Part shown: in pieces, positions 24,003 through 32,411 of the stretch
Position numbering within the stretch: the stretch's first letter is position 1
Layout: each line of letters starts with the position of its first letter
From: Longispora sp047121295
GTDB taxonomy: Bacteria; Actinomycetota; Actinomycetes; Mycobacteriales; Micromonosporaceae
NCBI RefSeq assembly: GCF_047121295.1
Contig: NZ_CP139447.1
Span: forward strand, 558,001 to 622,000
Length of the DNA: 64,000 nt
Direction: 5' to 3'
Made by a program: the position numbers and the translations under genes
Notes under the pieces: model-generated
Database searches by the model: none
The model's input: only the letters and a program-made list of their open reading frames with translations
What the model was told of the DNA's origin: nothing

Positions 24003-25541
24003 ATGGACTCCGCCGTCATCCACCGCCGACGCTGGGCCACCCTCGGCGTCCTGTGCGTCTCACTCCTGATCATCGGCCTGGACAACACCGTCCTGAACGT
24101 CGCGCTCGCCACCCTCCAGCGCGAACTCGACGCCACCGCCGGCGAGCTCCAGTGGATCGTGGACTCCTACACCCTGGCCTTCGCCGGGCTGTTGCTGCTG
24201 GCCGGCGCGTGGGGGGACAAGTACGGCCGGCGGAAGGCGCTGCTGATCGGGCTCGTCGTCTTCGGCGGCTCCTCGCTCTGGGCGGCGCTGTGCGAGACCC
24301 CGACCCAGCTGATCGCCGCCCGCGCCGTGATGGGCGTCGGCGCCGCCCTGATCATGCCGAGCACCCTGTCGATCCTCACCAACTCCTTCACCGACCAGAA
24401 GGAGCGCAAGTCCGCGATCGGGATCTGGGCCGGCGTCTCGGGCATCGGGATCGCGGCCGGGCCGGCACTCGGCGGCTACCTGCTCGACCATTTCGACTGG
24501 TCCAGCGTGTTCTACATCAACGTGTTCGTGGTGGTGGCCGGCCTGGCGGGCACGCTGTTCATCGTCCCCGAGTCCCGCGACGCCGGGGCCCCGCGCCTCG
24601 ACCTGGTCGGCGGGGCGCTCAGCGTCGTCGGCCTCGTCGCCCTGGTCTGGGCCATCATCGAGGCCCCGGGCGCAGGCTGGGGGGCCACCAAGGTGGTCGC
24701 CGGCTTCGGGCTGGCCGCCGTGACCCTGGTGGCCTTCGCGGTCTGGGAGCTTCGGCACCGGCACCCCATGCTCGACATGCGGTTCTTCGCCAACCGGCGG
24801 TTCTCCGTGCCCGCCGTCGCCGTCACCCTGGTCTTCTTCGTCCTGATGGGCTCGGCGTTCTTCCTGTCGATCTACCTGCAGACCGTGATGGGGTACGACG
24901 CCCTCGAGGCCGGCCTGCGGATCATGCCCATCGCCGCCGGGCTGGTGTTCGGCGCCCCGCTCGCGATGGCCATCGCCCAGCGGATCGGCGAGAAGATCCC
25001 GGTCGTGTTCGGGCTGGTCCTGCTCGCCGCCTCCTTCGTGGTGATCGCCGGCACCGAGGTGCACTCCGGCTACGGCCGGGTGCTCACCAGCGTCCTGATC
25101 ATGGGCTTCGGGATGTCCTTCGCGATGGCCCCGGCCACCGAGGCCGTGATGGGTTCGCTGCCGATCGAGAAGGCCGGGGTCGGCTCGGCCGTCAACGACG
25201 CGGTCCGCCAGATCGGCGGCGCGCTCGGGGTCGCGGTGCTCGGCTCGATCATCAACTCGGTGTACCGGCATAAGATGGTCGACGCCGTCGCCGGCCTGCC
25301 CGCGCGGGCCCAGGACGCGGCGAAGGACAATGTGCAGGGCGCGATGCACGTCGCGGCGGGCCTGCCCCCGCAGGCGGGCGGGCCCCTGACCGGCACGGCC
25401 TTCGACGCGTTCGTCAACGGGCTGCACGTGGTCGCGTGGGTCTCGGTGGCGCTGTGCGTCGTCGGGGCGGTCGTCGCGGCCGTCTGGCTGCCCGCGCACG
25501 CGGCCGTCGCCGAGGAACCGGAGCTCGTGGAGGCAGTGTGA
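24003..25541 (+). CDS. MFS drug exporter, DHA2 (14-TM) family
   Basis: 512 residues with about 14 hydrophobic segments. Motif A-like GDKYGRRKALLIG, motif B region IAARAVMGVGAALIMPSTLS, and antiporter motif C GIWAGVSGIGIAAGPALGG identify the EmrB/QacA type of proton-drug antiporter. The early LDNTVLNVAL motif (D1) is typical of DHA2. The tetR gene overlaps its 3' end by 4 bp, a one-operon exporter-regulator unit. Exported compound unknown. Confidence 0.93.
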   Translation: MDSAVIHRRRWATLGVLCVSLLIIGLDNTVLNVALATLQRELDATAGELQWIVDSYTLAFAGLLLLAGAWGDKYGRRKALLIGLVVFGGSSLWAALCETPTQLIAARAVMGVGAALIMPSTLSILTNSFTDQKERKSAIGIWAGVSGIGIAAGPALGGYLLDHFDWSSVFYINVFVVVAGLAGTLFIVPESRDAGAPRLDLVGGALSVVGLVALVWAIIEAPGAGWGATKVVAGFGLAAVTLVAFAVWELRHRHPMLDMRFFANRRFSVPAVAVTLVFFVLMGSAFFLSIYLQTVMGYDALEAGLRIMPIAAGLVFGAPLAMAIAQRIGEKIPVVFGLVLLAASFVVIAGTEVHSGYGRVLTSVLIMGFGMSFAMAPATEAVMGSLPIEKAGVGSAVNDAVRQIGGALGVAVLGSIINSVYRHKMVDAVAGLPARAQDAAKDNVQGAMHVAAGLPPQAGGPLTGTAFDAFVNGLHVVAWVSVALCVVGAVVAAVWLPAHAAVAEEPELVEAV

Positions 25542-26203
25542 GTCAGGAGGCGGCCGGGCGCGACGCCGTGGACCCGGCAGCGGGGCGGGGCGGGGCCGAG
25601 GACCCGGCGGCGGGCCGTCGTGGGCGTCCCCGGGACCCGGAGGTCGCCGAGCGGGTCCGCCGGGCCGCCGCCGAGCTCCTCTTCGAGGTCGGCTTCGAGG
25701 GCACCACGGTCGACGAGGTCGCCCGGCGGGCCGGCGTCGCCAAGGCCACCGTCTACCGGCGCTGGGCCAGCAAGGACGAGCTGGTCCTGGAGGCGTTCGA
25801 GACCCTGATCGACTACCGGGTCCCGCTGCCCGACACCGGCGACGTCACCGAGGACCTGCGCACGATCTACACCTCGGCGATCGACATGTTCTCCACCGAG
25901 CAGGGCGCGGCCTGGGTCCGGACCGTGGCCATGGAGTCGGCCCGCAACCCGAGGGTGGCCGCGCTGCTGGTCGCCGGCATGGACGCCCGGATCTCCATGG
26001 CCCGGGCGCTGCTGGACAAGGCGGTGGCCCGGGGCCAGGTCCGGCCCGGGGTCGACCCCAAGCTGGTCATGGAGCTTTTCAACGGGGTCACGGTCAATCG
26101 GGCCCTGGCACACCAGCCGATGCCCGGCCCGGCGGAGATCGACCAGCTGGTCGAGCTCACAGTCCGGGGGATCGCCGCCCGGCCCTCCGACGGGGATGAC
26201 TAG
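25538..26203 (+). CDS. TetR family transcriptional regulator
   Basis: 221 residues. GTG start overlapping the MFS stop. After a roughly 30-residue disordered N-terminus comes the HTH (RVRRAAAELLFEVGFEGTTVDEVARRAGVAKATVYRRW, about 35-80). A ligand-binding domain follows that ends in VELTVRGIAARP. It probably represses the exporter operon through the inverted repeats at 23938-23993 and is induced by the exporter's substrate. guaA starts 10 bp after it from its own leaderless promoter. Confidence 0.9.
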   Translation: MSQEAAGRDAVDPAAGRGGAEDPAAGRRGRPRDPEVAERVRRAAAELLFEVGFEGTTVDEVARRAGVAKATVYRRWASKDELVLEAFETLIDYRVPLPDTGDVTEDLRTIYTSAIDMFSTEQGAAWVRTVAMESARNPRVAALLVAGMDARISMARALLDKAVARGQVRPGVDPKLVMELFNGVTVNRALAHQPMPGPAEIDQLVELTVRGIAARPSDGDD

Positions 26204-26206
26204 GCT
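26201..26206 (+). promoter_or_regulatory. -10 box for guaA (leaderless)
   Basis: TAGGCT overlaps the tetR stop codon and lies 6 nt before the guaA ATG at 26213. Confidence 0.5.
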
Positions 26207-26212
26207 CTTGAC

Positions 26213-27754
26213 ATGCAGCCCGTCCTCGTTGTTGATTTTGGGGCGCAGTACGCCCAGTTGATCGCCCGCCGGGTCCGCGAGGCCCGGGTGTACTCCGAGA
26301 TCGTCCCGTCCTCGATGCCCGTGGCCGAGATGCTCGCGAAGAACCCGGCCGCGATCATCCTGTCCGGCGGCCCCTCCTCCGTCTATGAGCCCGGCGCTCC
26401 GCAGGTCGAGGATGCCCTGTTCGAGGCCGGCGTGCCGGTCTTCGGCATCTGCTACGGCTTCCAGGCCATGGCCCGCGCGCTCGGCGGCACCGTGGCCCGG
26501 ACCGGGCTCCGCGAGTTCGGCGGCACCCCGGTGTCCGTGGTCACCCCGGGTGTCCTGCTCGCCGACCTGCCGACCGACCTGTCCGTCTGGATGAGCCACG
26601 GCGACAGCGTCTCCGTCGCCCCCGAGGGCTTCACCGTCACCGCCACCTCCGAGGGCGCCCCCGTGGCCGCCTTCGAGGACGTGTCGCGCCGGTTCGCCGG
26701 GGTGCAGTACCACCCGGAGGTCAAGCACTCCGCGCACGGCCAGACGGTGCTGGAGCACTTCCTGTACGACATCGCCGGCCTGTCCCCGGACTGGACCTCG
26801 GCGAACGTGATCGAGGAGCAGGTCGCCGCGATCCGCGCCCAGGTCGGCGACAAGGAGGTCATCTGCGGGCTGTCCGGAGGCGTCGACTCCGCCGTCGCGG
26901 CGGCTCTGGTGCACCGCGCCGTCGGTGACCAGCTGACCTGCGTGTTCGTCGACCACGGGCTGCTGCGCGCCGGCGAGGCCGAGCAGGTCGAGAACGACTA
27001 CGTGGCGGCCACCGGCATCAAGCTCAAGGTCGTCGACGCCCAGGAGCGGTTCCTCGGCGCGCTGGCCGGGGTCACCGACCCCGAGGAGAAGCGCAAGATC
27101 ATCGGGCGCGAGTTCATCCGGGTGTTCGAGGCCGCGGCCCGCGAGGTGGCCTCCGCCGGGGACGTGGAGTTCCTGGTGCAGGGCACGCTGTACCCGGACG
27201 TGGTCGAGTCGGGCGGCGGCACCGGTACCGCGAACATCAAGTCGCACCACAACGTCGGCGGCCTGCCGGACGACCTCAAGTTCGCCCTGGTCGAGCCGCT
27301 GCGCACCCTGTTCAAGGACGAGGTCCGCACGATCGGCCTGGAGCTGGGCCTGCCGCCGGAGATGATCTGGCGGCACCCGTTCCCGGGCCCCGGCCTCGCG
27401 ATCCGGATCATCGGCGCCGTCGACCGCGAGCGGCTCGACATCCTCCGCCATGCCGACCTGATCGCCCGCGAGGAACTGACCGCCTCCGGCCTCGACCGGG
27501 ACGTCTGGCAGTTCCCGGTCGTGCTGCTCGCCGACGTGCGCTCGGTCGGCGTCCAGGGCGACGGCCGCACCTACGGCCACCCGGTCGTCCTGCGCCCGGT
27601 CTCCTCCGAGGACGCCATGACCGCCGACTGGTCCCGGCTGCCCTACGACCTGATCGCGAAGATCTCCACCCGGATCACCAACGAGGTAGCGGAGATCAAC
27701 CGGGTCACCCTGGACGTGACGAGCAAGCCCCCGGGCACCATCGAGTGGGAGTAA
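26213..27754 (+). CDS. guaA: GMP synthase (glutamine-hydrolysing)
   Basis: Converts XMP to GMP with ATP and glutamine. The 513-residue product has an N-terminal class I amidotransferase (nucleophile Cys in FGICYGFQ, the His in QYHPEVKHS) and a PP-loop ATPase domain (CGLSGGVDSAVAAAL). A C-terminal dimerisation domain ends SKPPGTIEWE. Length and motifs are complete. With guaB and guaB3 upstream it completes the IMP-to-GMP branch within 10 kb. Confidence 0.97.
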   Translation: MQPVLVVDFGAQYAQLIARRVREARVYSEIVPSSMPVAEMLAKNPAAIILSGGPSSVYEPGAPQVEDALFEAGVPVFGICYGFQAMARALGGTVARTGLREFGGTPVSVVTPGVLLADLPTDLSVWMSHGDSVSVAPEGFTVTATSEGAPVAAFEDVSRRFAGVQYHPEVKHSAHGQTVLEHFLYDIAGLSPDWTSANVIEEQVAAIRAQVGDKEVICGLSGGVDSAVAAALVHRAVGDQLTCVFVDHGLLRAGEAEQVENDYVAATGIKLKVVDAQERFLGALAGVTDPEEKRKIIGREFIRVFEAAAREVASAGDVEFLVQGTLYPDVVESGGGTGTANIKSHHNVGGLPDDLKFALVEPLRTLFKDEVRTIGLELGLPPEMIWRHPFPGPGLAIRIIGAVDRERLDILRHADLIAREELTASGLDRDVWQFPVVLLADVRSVGVQGDGRTYGHPVVLRPVSSEDAMTADWSRLPYDLIAKISTRITNEVAEINRVTLDVTSKPPGTIEWE

Positions 27755-27798
27755 CTCACCGGGGCTACCCGGTGAAATCGGGAGTAAACTAGTAGTTC

Positions 27799-27849
27799 TG
27801 CGGGACCCGCCACGCTTGCATGGACGCCGTGGCGGGTCCCGCATCTTTT
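27799..27849 (+). terminator. guaA terminator
   Basis: TGCGGGACCCGCCACG (27799-27814) pairs perfectly with CGTGGCGGGTCCCGCA (27828-27843), followed by TCTTTT. A smaller hairpin TCACCGGG/CCCGGTGA lies just after the stop codon. Confidence 0.85.
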
Positions 27850-27850
27850 G

Positions 27851-27905
27851 CGATCAAAACCTTTTCCCTGTTACGGCGACACCTGCCCCGGCATCCACCG
27901 GCCGC
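27851..27905 (+). repeat. Dispersed intergenic element, copy G
   Basis: TGTTACGGCGACACCTGCCC, then CGGCATCCACCGG, just after the guaA terminator and before the convergent pspC-type gene. It is on the forward strand, i.e. oriented away from guaA, as the reverse-strand copies are relative to their neighbours. Confidence 0.65.
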
Positions 27906-27922
27906 CGCCGTCCCCCACGCGA

Positions 27923-27984
27923 CAGCCGTGATCTTCATGCACCTCGGTAGCCCCTGCTACCCGCGTGCATGAAGATCACGGCTG
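27923..27984. repeat. Palindromic dispersed repeat, copy 1
   Basis: CAGCCGTGATCTTCATGCAC (27923-27942) and its exact complement (27965-27984) flank a spacer that itself contains GGTAGC/GCTACC, making an almost perfect 62-bp palindrome. The core GTGATCTTCAYGCACC is shared with copy 2 at 39759-39816. It is between convergent guaA and the PspC gene. Confidence 0.8.
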
Positions 27985-27994
27985 AGTTGTGTTG

Positions 27995-28876
27995 TTACTT
28001 CTCCGGGTCGGCGGCCTTCTTCTTCGTGGGCAGCACCGTGGTGTCCCCGTCAGCGGCATCGTCCGCCGCCGGGAGGGCCGTGGTCTCGGCTTCCCCCGGG
28101 AGCACCGTCGTCGCGGAGTCGGCCGGCAGCACCGAGGTGGCGGGGTCGGCCGGGAGGGCCGTGGTCTCGCCCGGCAGCACCGACGTGGCCGGGTCGGCCG
28201 GAAGGACAGACGTCTCGCCCGGCAGCACCGACGTCGAGCCCGGGTTCGTCCGGACGATCTCCGTGGGCTCCACGGCCTGGTCGATGACGTCGTCGGCCTC
28301 GGCGGCGGGGTCGGTCGGGGTCAGGTCCGTGTCGGCCGGGGTCGAGTCCGCCGGGATGGCGCCCGGGATCTCGTCGGCCGGCTCCTCGTACGGCTCCTCG
28401 ATCACCGTCTCCGGGATCACCGGGGCCGGCGGCGCGGTGGCGGCGAACGCCTGCGGGGCGGGCTGGCCGGCCGCGTCGCCGGGCGGCGTGACCACGGTGA
28501 ACGGGGCGGGCTGGGTGGCGTAGGTGGGCGGGGTGTAGCCGCCGGCCGGCGGGTACCCGGCGCTCGGGGTCCACGTCGCGCCGGCCGGGGACCAGCCGGG
28601 CGCGCCCGGGGCACCGGGCTGGCCGGGGGCGCCCGGGTAGCCGGGAGCGCCGGGATAGCCGGGGTGACCGGGGTAGGCCTCCTCCGGCATGATCGCCCAC
28701 GCGGCGACGTACGCGAGGAGCGACCAGCCGCCGGTGAAGAACACCGAGATGACGAAGAGGACCCGGACGATGGTGGGGTCGAAGTCGAAGTACCGTGCCG
28801 CACCGCCGCAGACGCCCGAGATCTTCCGGTCGGTGCGGGAGCGGCGGAGCTGCTTGATGGCGGTGTGCTCAGTCAT
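27995..28876 (-). CDS. PspC-domain membrane protein with Pro/Gly-rich and TSVLP-repeat tail
   Basis: 293 residues. The PspC domain spans about 5-65 (LRRSRTDRKISGVCGGAARYF... LLAYVAAWAIMPEE), with hydrophobic segments over about 36-62. Then comes a collagen-like Pro/Gly stretch (HPGYPGAPGYPGAP) and a Pro/Thr-rich linker. An acidic region precedes five to seven copies of a T-S/T-V/A-L-P unit. The C-terminus is KKKAADPEK. PspC proteins act in envelope-stress responses; the tail's role is unknown. The start at 28876 gives the canonical N-terminus; the open frame upstream is low-complexity. Confidence 0.82.
   Translation of the reverse strand: MTEHTAIKQLRRSRTDRKISGVCGGAARYFDFDPTIVRVLFVISVFFTGGWSLLAYVAAWAIMPEEAYPGHPGYPGAPGYPGAPGQPGAPGAPGWSPAGATWTPSAGYPPAGGYTPPTYATQPAPFTVVTPPGDAAGQPAPQAFAATAPPAPVIPETVIEEPYEEPADEIPGAIPADSTPADTDLTPTDPAAEADDVIDQAVEPTEIVRTNPGSTSVLPGETSVLPADPATSVLPGETTALPADPATSVLPADSATTVLPGEAETTALPAADDAADGDTTVLPTKKKAADPEK
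28020..28260. repeat. In-frame repeats coding for TSVLP units
   Basis: Imperfect 24-48-bp reiterations (GGCAGCACCG plus GTCGGCCGG variants) encode successive TSVLPGET / TSVLPADPA / TTVLPGEA units in the C-terminal tail of the PspC protein. Confidence 0.7.
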
Positions 28877-28951
28877 GGCTCCAGCGTGGCCGACCGGGAC
28901 CCCCGACGGCATCGGTGACCGCCCTGATCGTGCCCCTGAGCCGCCCCTGAC

Positions 28952-29045
28952 CCGGGGACCCCGAGGCGGCCGGATCCGAGGACCCGGAGGCCGCCGGACC
29001 CGGGACCCCGGGGCCGCCACGGCCGGGGGACCTGAGGCGGCCCGG
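28952..29045. repeat. Four tandem 24-bp G/C-rich units
   Basis: Units begin at 28952, 28976, 29000 and 29023 (24, 24, 23 and 23 bp), each of the form CCGGGGACCCCGAGGCGGCC with substitutions. They fill most of the 432-bp gap (28877-29308) between divergent genes, which otherwise holds copy B of the dispersed element and an A/T-richer stretch before the NUDIX gene. Confidence 0.65.
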
Positions 29046-29140
29046 TGTGGGGAAGACGGCCCGGCGGTGGGGGCCCCGACCGGCCGGGGCCCGGGGAGCC
29101 GGCGGCCGGGCCCGGGTGACCCTGCGGGGCGTCGAGCCCC

Positions 29141-29200
29141 GGCGACCGCTGGAAACCGGGGCAGGGGTCGCCGTAACCCCATATTGGTATTGATCTTGGG
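29141..29200 (-). repeat. Dispersed intergenic element, copy B
   Basis: Reverse strand GGTTACGGC, GACCCCTGCCCCGGTTTCC, AGCGG and a GCCGGGGC end, with GCCCCGG/CCGGGGC able to pair. This copy lies in a divergent, not convergent, gap. Confidence 0.75.
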
Positions 29201-29308
29201 TTTCGCGACCCCCACCCGAACACCGTCCAAACAGAACCGGGCAATCACTGTCAAATGTCCGGCAAACTCTTGACCTTGAAGCGCGGACCCTCGTCACACT
29301 TGTGATTC

Positions 29309-30241
29309 ATGACCCCCGCGCTAGAGCCGCTGCGCCGCATCGCCGCGTACGGCATATGTACCGACTCCGCAGGCAACGTCCTGCTGGTCCGGGCCTCGGC
29401 CGCCGCCGCGAACCCGGGTTCGTGGTCGTTGCCGGGCGGCGGGGTCGACCACGGTGAGCATCCCGAGGCCGCCGTGATCCGCGAGATGGTCGACGAGACC
29501 GGGCTCGCGGTGGTGGTCACCGAGCTGCGCGACGTGCTCTCCGACCTGCGCGCGCTCCCGCACCGGGGCCTGGCCCTGCACACCGACCGGCTGCTCTACT
29601 CGGTCAAGGTCACCGGCGGTGGCCTGCGCGACGCGCTCGCCGGCGGCACGGACCTGGCCCGCTGGGTGTCCCCGCCGGAGGCCGAGCAGTTGGCGCTGCG
29701 GCCGTTCACGGCGACGGCCCTCGGGCTGCCCGGCACGGGCGACCTGCGGCCGGACGACCCGCCGGAGCTGCCGTCGTTCCTGCTGGTCCCCGGCCCGGAC
29801 GGTCGGCCGCGCGCCCAGCGGTTCGCGGCCTACGCCGTCGCGACCGACCCGGCCGACCGGGTGCTGCTGACCCGGGTGTCGGCCGGCTACCCGGGCGCCG
29901 GCCGCTGGCACCTGCCTGGCGGCGGGATCGACTTCGGGGAGCAGCCCGACGCGGCGCTGATGCGCGAGCTGTCCGAGGAGACCGGGCAGCGCGGCCGGCT
30001 GCTGGCCCTGCTGGGGGTCGCGAGCCACCGGGACACCGCCCAGGTCGGACCGGAGGGGTACCCGATCGACTGGCACGGCGTCCGCGCCTTCTACCAGGTG
30101 ATGGTCGACAACCCGATCCCCCCGAAGGTGTACGACACGGTCGGTTCCACCTGTGAGGCGCGCTGGTTCACCCGGGCGGAACTCGCCGGGCTGCCGTTGA
30201 CGGAGGTGACGGAGGAGGCGCTGGCTAAGGTCAGTACATGA
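29309..30241 (+). CDS. Tandem-domain NUDIX hydrolase 1
   Basis: 310 residues containing two NUDIX domains. Domain 1 has the box GGGVDHGEHPEAAVIREM VDETGL (one Glu replaced by Asp: REMVDETG rather than REUXEE). Domain 2 has an intact box GGGIDFGEQPDAALMRELSE followed by ETGQ. NUDIX enzymes cleave nucleoside diphosphates linked to another group; the substrate is not predictable. The stop overlaps the start of the next gene (ATGA), which encodes a paralogue with the same two-domain plan. It may be fully active only in the second domain. Confidence 0.85.
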   Translation: MTPALEPLRRIAAYGICTDSAGNVLLVRASAAAANPGSWSLPGGGVDHGEHPEAAVIREMVDETGLAVVVTELRDVLSDLRALPHRGLALHTDRLLYSVKVTGGGLRDALAGGTDLARWVSPPEAEQLALRPFTATALGLPGTGDLRPDDPPELPSFLLVPGPDGRPRAQRFAAYAVATDPADRVLLTRVSAGYPGAGRWHLPGGGIDFGEQPDAALMRELSEETGQRGRLLALLGVASHRDTAQVGPEGYPIDWHGVRAFYQVMVDNPIPPKVYDTVGSTCEARWFTRAELAGLPLTEVTEEALAKVST

Positions 30242-31155
30242 CCTTGAGGCAGGAACGTCGGATCGCAGCGTACGGGGTGTGCCGGGACGATTCCGGGCGG
30301 GTTCTGCTCGTCCAGATGTCGCCGAGTTCGGCGCACTACGGGAGCTGGAACCTGCCCGGCGGCGGCATCGACCACGGGGAGGACCCGGCCGACGCGGTGG
30401 TCCGGGAGTTCCTGGAGGAGACGGGGCTCGTCGTCGAGATCACCGGGCTGCGCGGGGTCTCCGCCGAGGTGGTCCCGCTGCCGAGTTTCGGCATCCTCCG
30501 GCACCAGGACCAGATCGTGTACGACGTCCGGATCGTCGGCGGCGAGCTGGCCCCGGAGGCGGACGGCACCTCGCACCGGGTGGCGTGGTTGACCGACGCG
30601 GAGATCGAGGGGCTGCCGCTCTTCGACCGGGTCCGGGCCGCGCTCGGCGTGACCGGCCAGCCGCTCGTCTCGCACCCGAACCCGCCGGTCAGCACCCCGG
30701 AGGAGCCGCACCCGGACCGGGGCCAGCGGTTCAGCGCGTACGGCGTCGTGACCGACCCGGCCGGCCGGCTCCTGCTGACCCTGATCTCCGACGGCTACCC
30801 GGGCGCCGGTACGTGGCACCTGCCGGGTGGGGGCACCGACTTCGGCGAGGACCCGGCGACCGCCGTGCTCCGGGAGCTGCGCGAGGAGACCGGCCAGACA
30901 GGACGCATCACCACACTCCTTTCGGTGACGAACATGCACAATCCCGCCGCTTGGGGGCCAGAGGGGCGCGCAATGGACTGGCATGGGGTCCGCGTCACGT
31001 ACCGGGTGATTATTGACACCCCCTCGGACCCGGTGGTCGGGGAGGTGGGTGGATCGACGGCCGCTGCTGGCTGGTTCACTCCGAAGGAGGCGGTGGCGCT
31101 TCGCCTGAACAGGCCCGCTTTGGAGGCGCTGAACCGGGCGGGAGTATTGAGTTGA
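30238..31155 (+). CDS. Tandem-domain NUDIX hydrolase 2
   Basis: 305 residues, paralogue of the preceding gene, again with two NUDIX domains. Box 1 is GGGIDHGEDPADAVVREFLE followed by ETGL, and box 2 GGGTDFGEDPATAVLRELRE followed by ETGQ; both keep the REUXEE core. The shared RIAAYGV and QRF(S/A)AYGV/AV domain starts show that a two-domain ancestor was duplicated in tandem. ATG start overlaps the upstream stop by 4 bp, so the pair is co-translated. Confidence 0.87.
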   Translation: MTLRQERRIAAYGVCRDDSGRVLLVQMSPSSAHYGSWNLPGGGIDHGEDPADAVVREFLEETGLVVEITGLRGVSAEVVPLPSFGILRHQDQIVYDVRIVGGELAPEADGTSHRVAWLTDAEIEGLPLFDRVRAALGVTGQPLVSHPNPPVSTPEEPHPDRGQRFSAYGVVTDPAGRLLLTLISDGYPGAGTWHLPGGGTDFGEDPATAVLRELREETGQTGRITTLLSVTNMHNPAAWGPEGRAMDWHGVRVTYRVIIDTPSDPVVGEVGGSTAAAGWFTPKEAVALRLNRPALEALNRAGVLS

Positions 31156-31397
31156 TCTCTGTCTCACGGCCCGTGAACATCGACTACCGCGAGTAACATC
31201 AATCGCGGAGAGTCCATATATCGACACTGTAAGTAGCGTCGCTTCGTACCTATTTGGTAGTTTTGCCCGTAATCGACGGAAAGTTTATGCGGACGGCCGT
31301 CGCCAAGGGTGGCTTCCATATGCCATCGTTTAACGCATTGGCTTGGCGGCCGCCGAGGTGGCGGAGATATCCGACCCGGCCATTTGGAGGGACTGGA
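31156..31397. promoter_or_regulatory. A/T-richer region upstream of pssA
   Basis: A 242-bp gap unusually rich in A/T for this chromosome, with CATATATCGACACTGTAAG and CCGCGA/TCGCGG inverted pairs at about 31181-31208. It probably holds the pssA promoter and a leader; no exact site can be chosen by eye. Confidence 0.4.
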
Positions 31398-32345
31398 GTG
31401 CCGAGAGCACCCTGGCGGCGTAGTGGTGACACCCCACGACCCGCCGGCCGTCGATGGACCGGCGCGATGCGCCGCAGTGGCACGCTGGCGCGTAGCGTGC
31501 TCGTCCGCACGGCCCTGGTTGGCCGCCGTCGTCGCGACGGCGGTGACGTGCTGACCACCAGCGGGTCCGCCGACGTCGTCCCCGACGACCTCGCGAGCCT
31601 AGGTAGCCGGGTCGAGTTCATCGCCCCGCGCACCCCGGCCGTCGCCGGCCCCATTTCCATCCCACTCCTCCCCGGCGAGCGCACGCTCGACCGGCGGATC
31701 AAGTTCGGCCTGGTCAACGCCTGCACCATCTCCAGCATCATGTGGGGGATGTTCGCGGTGTTCCTGAGCATCCAGGGTCACGTGCCCTGGGCCGCCGCCT
31801 GCATCCTCGCGTGCGTCACGTTCGACGGGCTCGACGGCGCGCTGGCCCGCAAGTTCGGGGTCGCCAGCCCGTTCGGCGCCCAGATGGACTCGATGGCCGA
31901 CATGTCCTCGTTCGGGCTCGCGGTCCCCGTGGTCCTGTTCACCTGGCTGCACCCGGTCGCCCCGGCCTGGCTGCTGGGCCCGGCCTGCGCCCTGATCGCG
32001 GTCTGCTCGGCGATCCGGCTCGCCCGGTTCAACGTGTCGCCCAAGGACGGCCGGTTCTTCTGCGGCGTCCCCACCACGATGGCGGCCACGATCCTGGCGC
32101 TCTCGGTCCTGCTGATCAAGCCGACGATCGGCCTGGCGATCGCCGTCGCGGCCATCGCGCTGCTGATGGTGAGCACGTTCCCGTACGCGAAGCTGGCCCG
32201 GGTGCTCCGGCTGCCGCGCTGGCTCCTGGTCGTGCCGGTGCTCGGCGGGCTCGCCGACTACCAGATCACGTTCATGGTCCTGATCGGCGCCTACCTCGTG
32301 TCGGGCCCGATCATCTGGCTCCGCTACAGGGAAGCCGCCCTGTAG
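31398..32345 (+). CDS. pssA: CDP-diacylglycerol-serine O-phosphatidyltransferase
   Basis: Membrane enzyme making phosphatidylserine from CDP-DAG and serine. The CDP-alcohol phosphotransferase motif is complete: DGALARKFGVASPFGAQMD followed by SMAD, which fits D-G-x2-A-R-x8-G-x3-D-x3-D. About six transmembrane segments follow residue 105. The GTG at 31398 is chosen because GGAGGG lies 6 nt before it; TTG 31254 and ATG 31287 upstream lack such a site. The N-terminal basic region (about 1-60) is unusual and may be shorter in reality. psd, normally co-directional, is convergent here. Confidence 0.9.
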   Translation: MPRAPWRRSGDTPRPAGRRWTGAMRRSGTLARSVLVRTALVGRRRRDGGDVLTTSGSADVVPDDLASLGSRVEFIAPRTPAVAGPISIPLLPGERTLDRRIKFGLVNACTISSIMWGMFAVFLSIQGHVPWAAACILACVTFDGLDGALARKFGVASPFGAQMDSMADMSSFGLAVPVVLFTWLHPVAPAWLLGPACALIAVCSAIRLARFNVSPKDGRFFCGVPTTMAATILALSVLLIKPTIGLAIAVAAIALLMVSTFPYAKLARVLRLPRWLLVVPVLGGLADYQITFMVLIGAYLVSGPIIWLRYREAAL

Positions 32346-32355
32346 GAAACGCGAG

Positions 32356-32394
32356 AAGGCCCCGGATCTCTTATGAGGTCCGGGGCCTTTTGCG
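32356..32394 (+). terminator. pssA terminator
   Basis: AAGGCCCCGGA (32356-32366) pairs with TCCGGGGCCTT (32379-32389), followed by TTGCGTTT. Confidence 0.85.
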
Positions 32395-32411
32395 TTTGAT
32401 CTAAGGCGAAG

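Noticed and set aside
27923..27984. Phage attachment site
   Set aside because: No integrase, no tRNA and no phage genes lie nearby; the symmetric arms and second copy point to a dispersed repeat.
28020..28260. CRISPR-like array
   Set aside because: The reiterations are in frame inside a coding tail, with no unique spacers of constant length and no cas genes.
31254..31397. Longer N-terminus for PssA from TTG or ATG codons upstream
   Set aside because: No ribosome site precedes them, while GTG 31398 has GGAGGG at the right distance.
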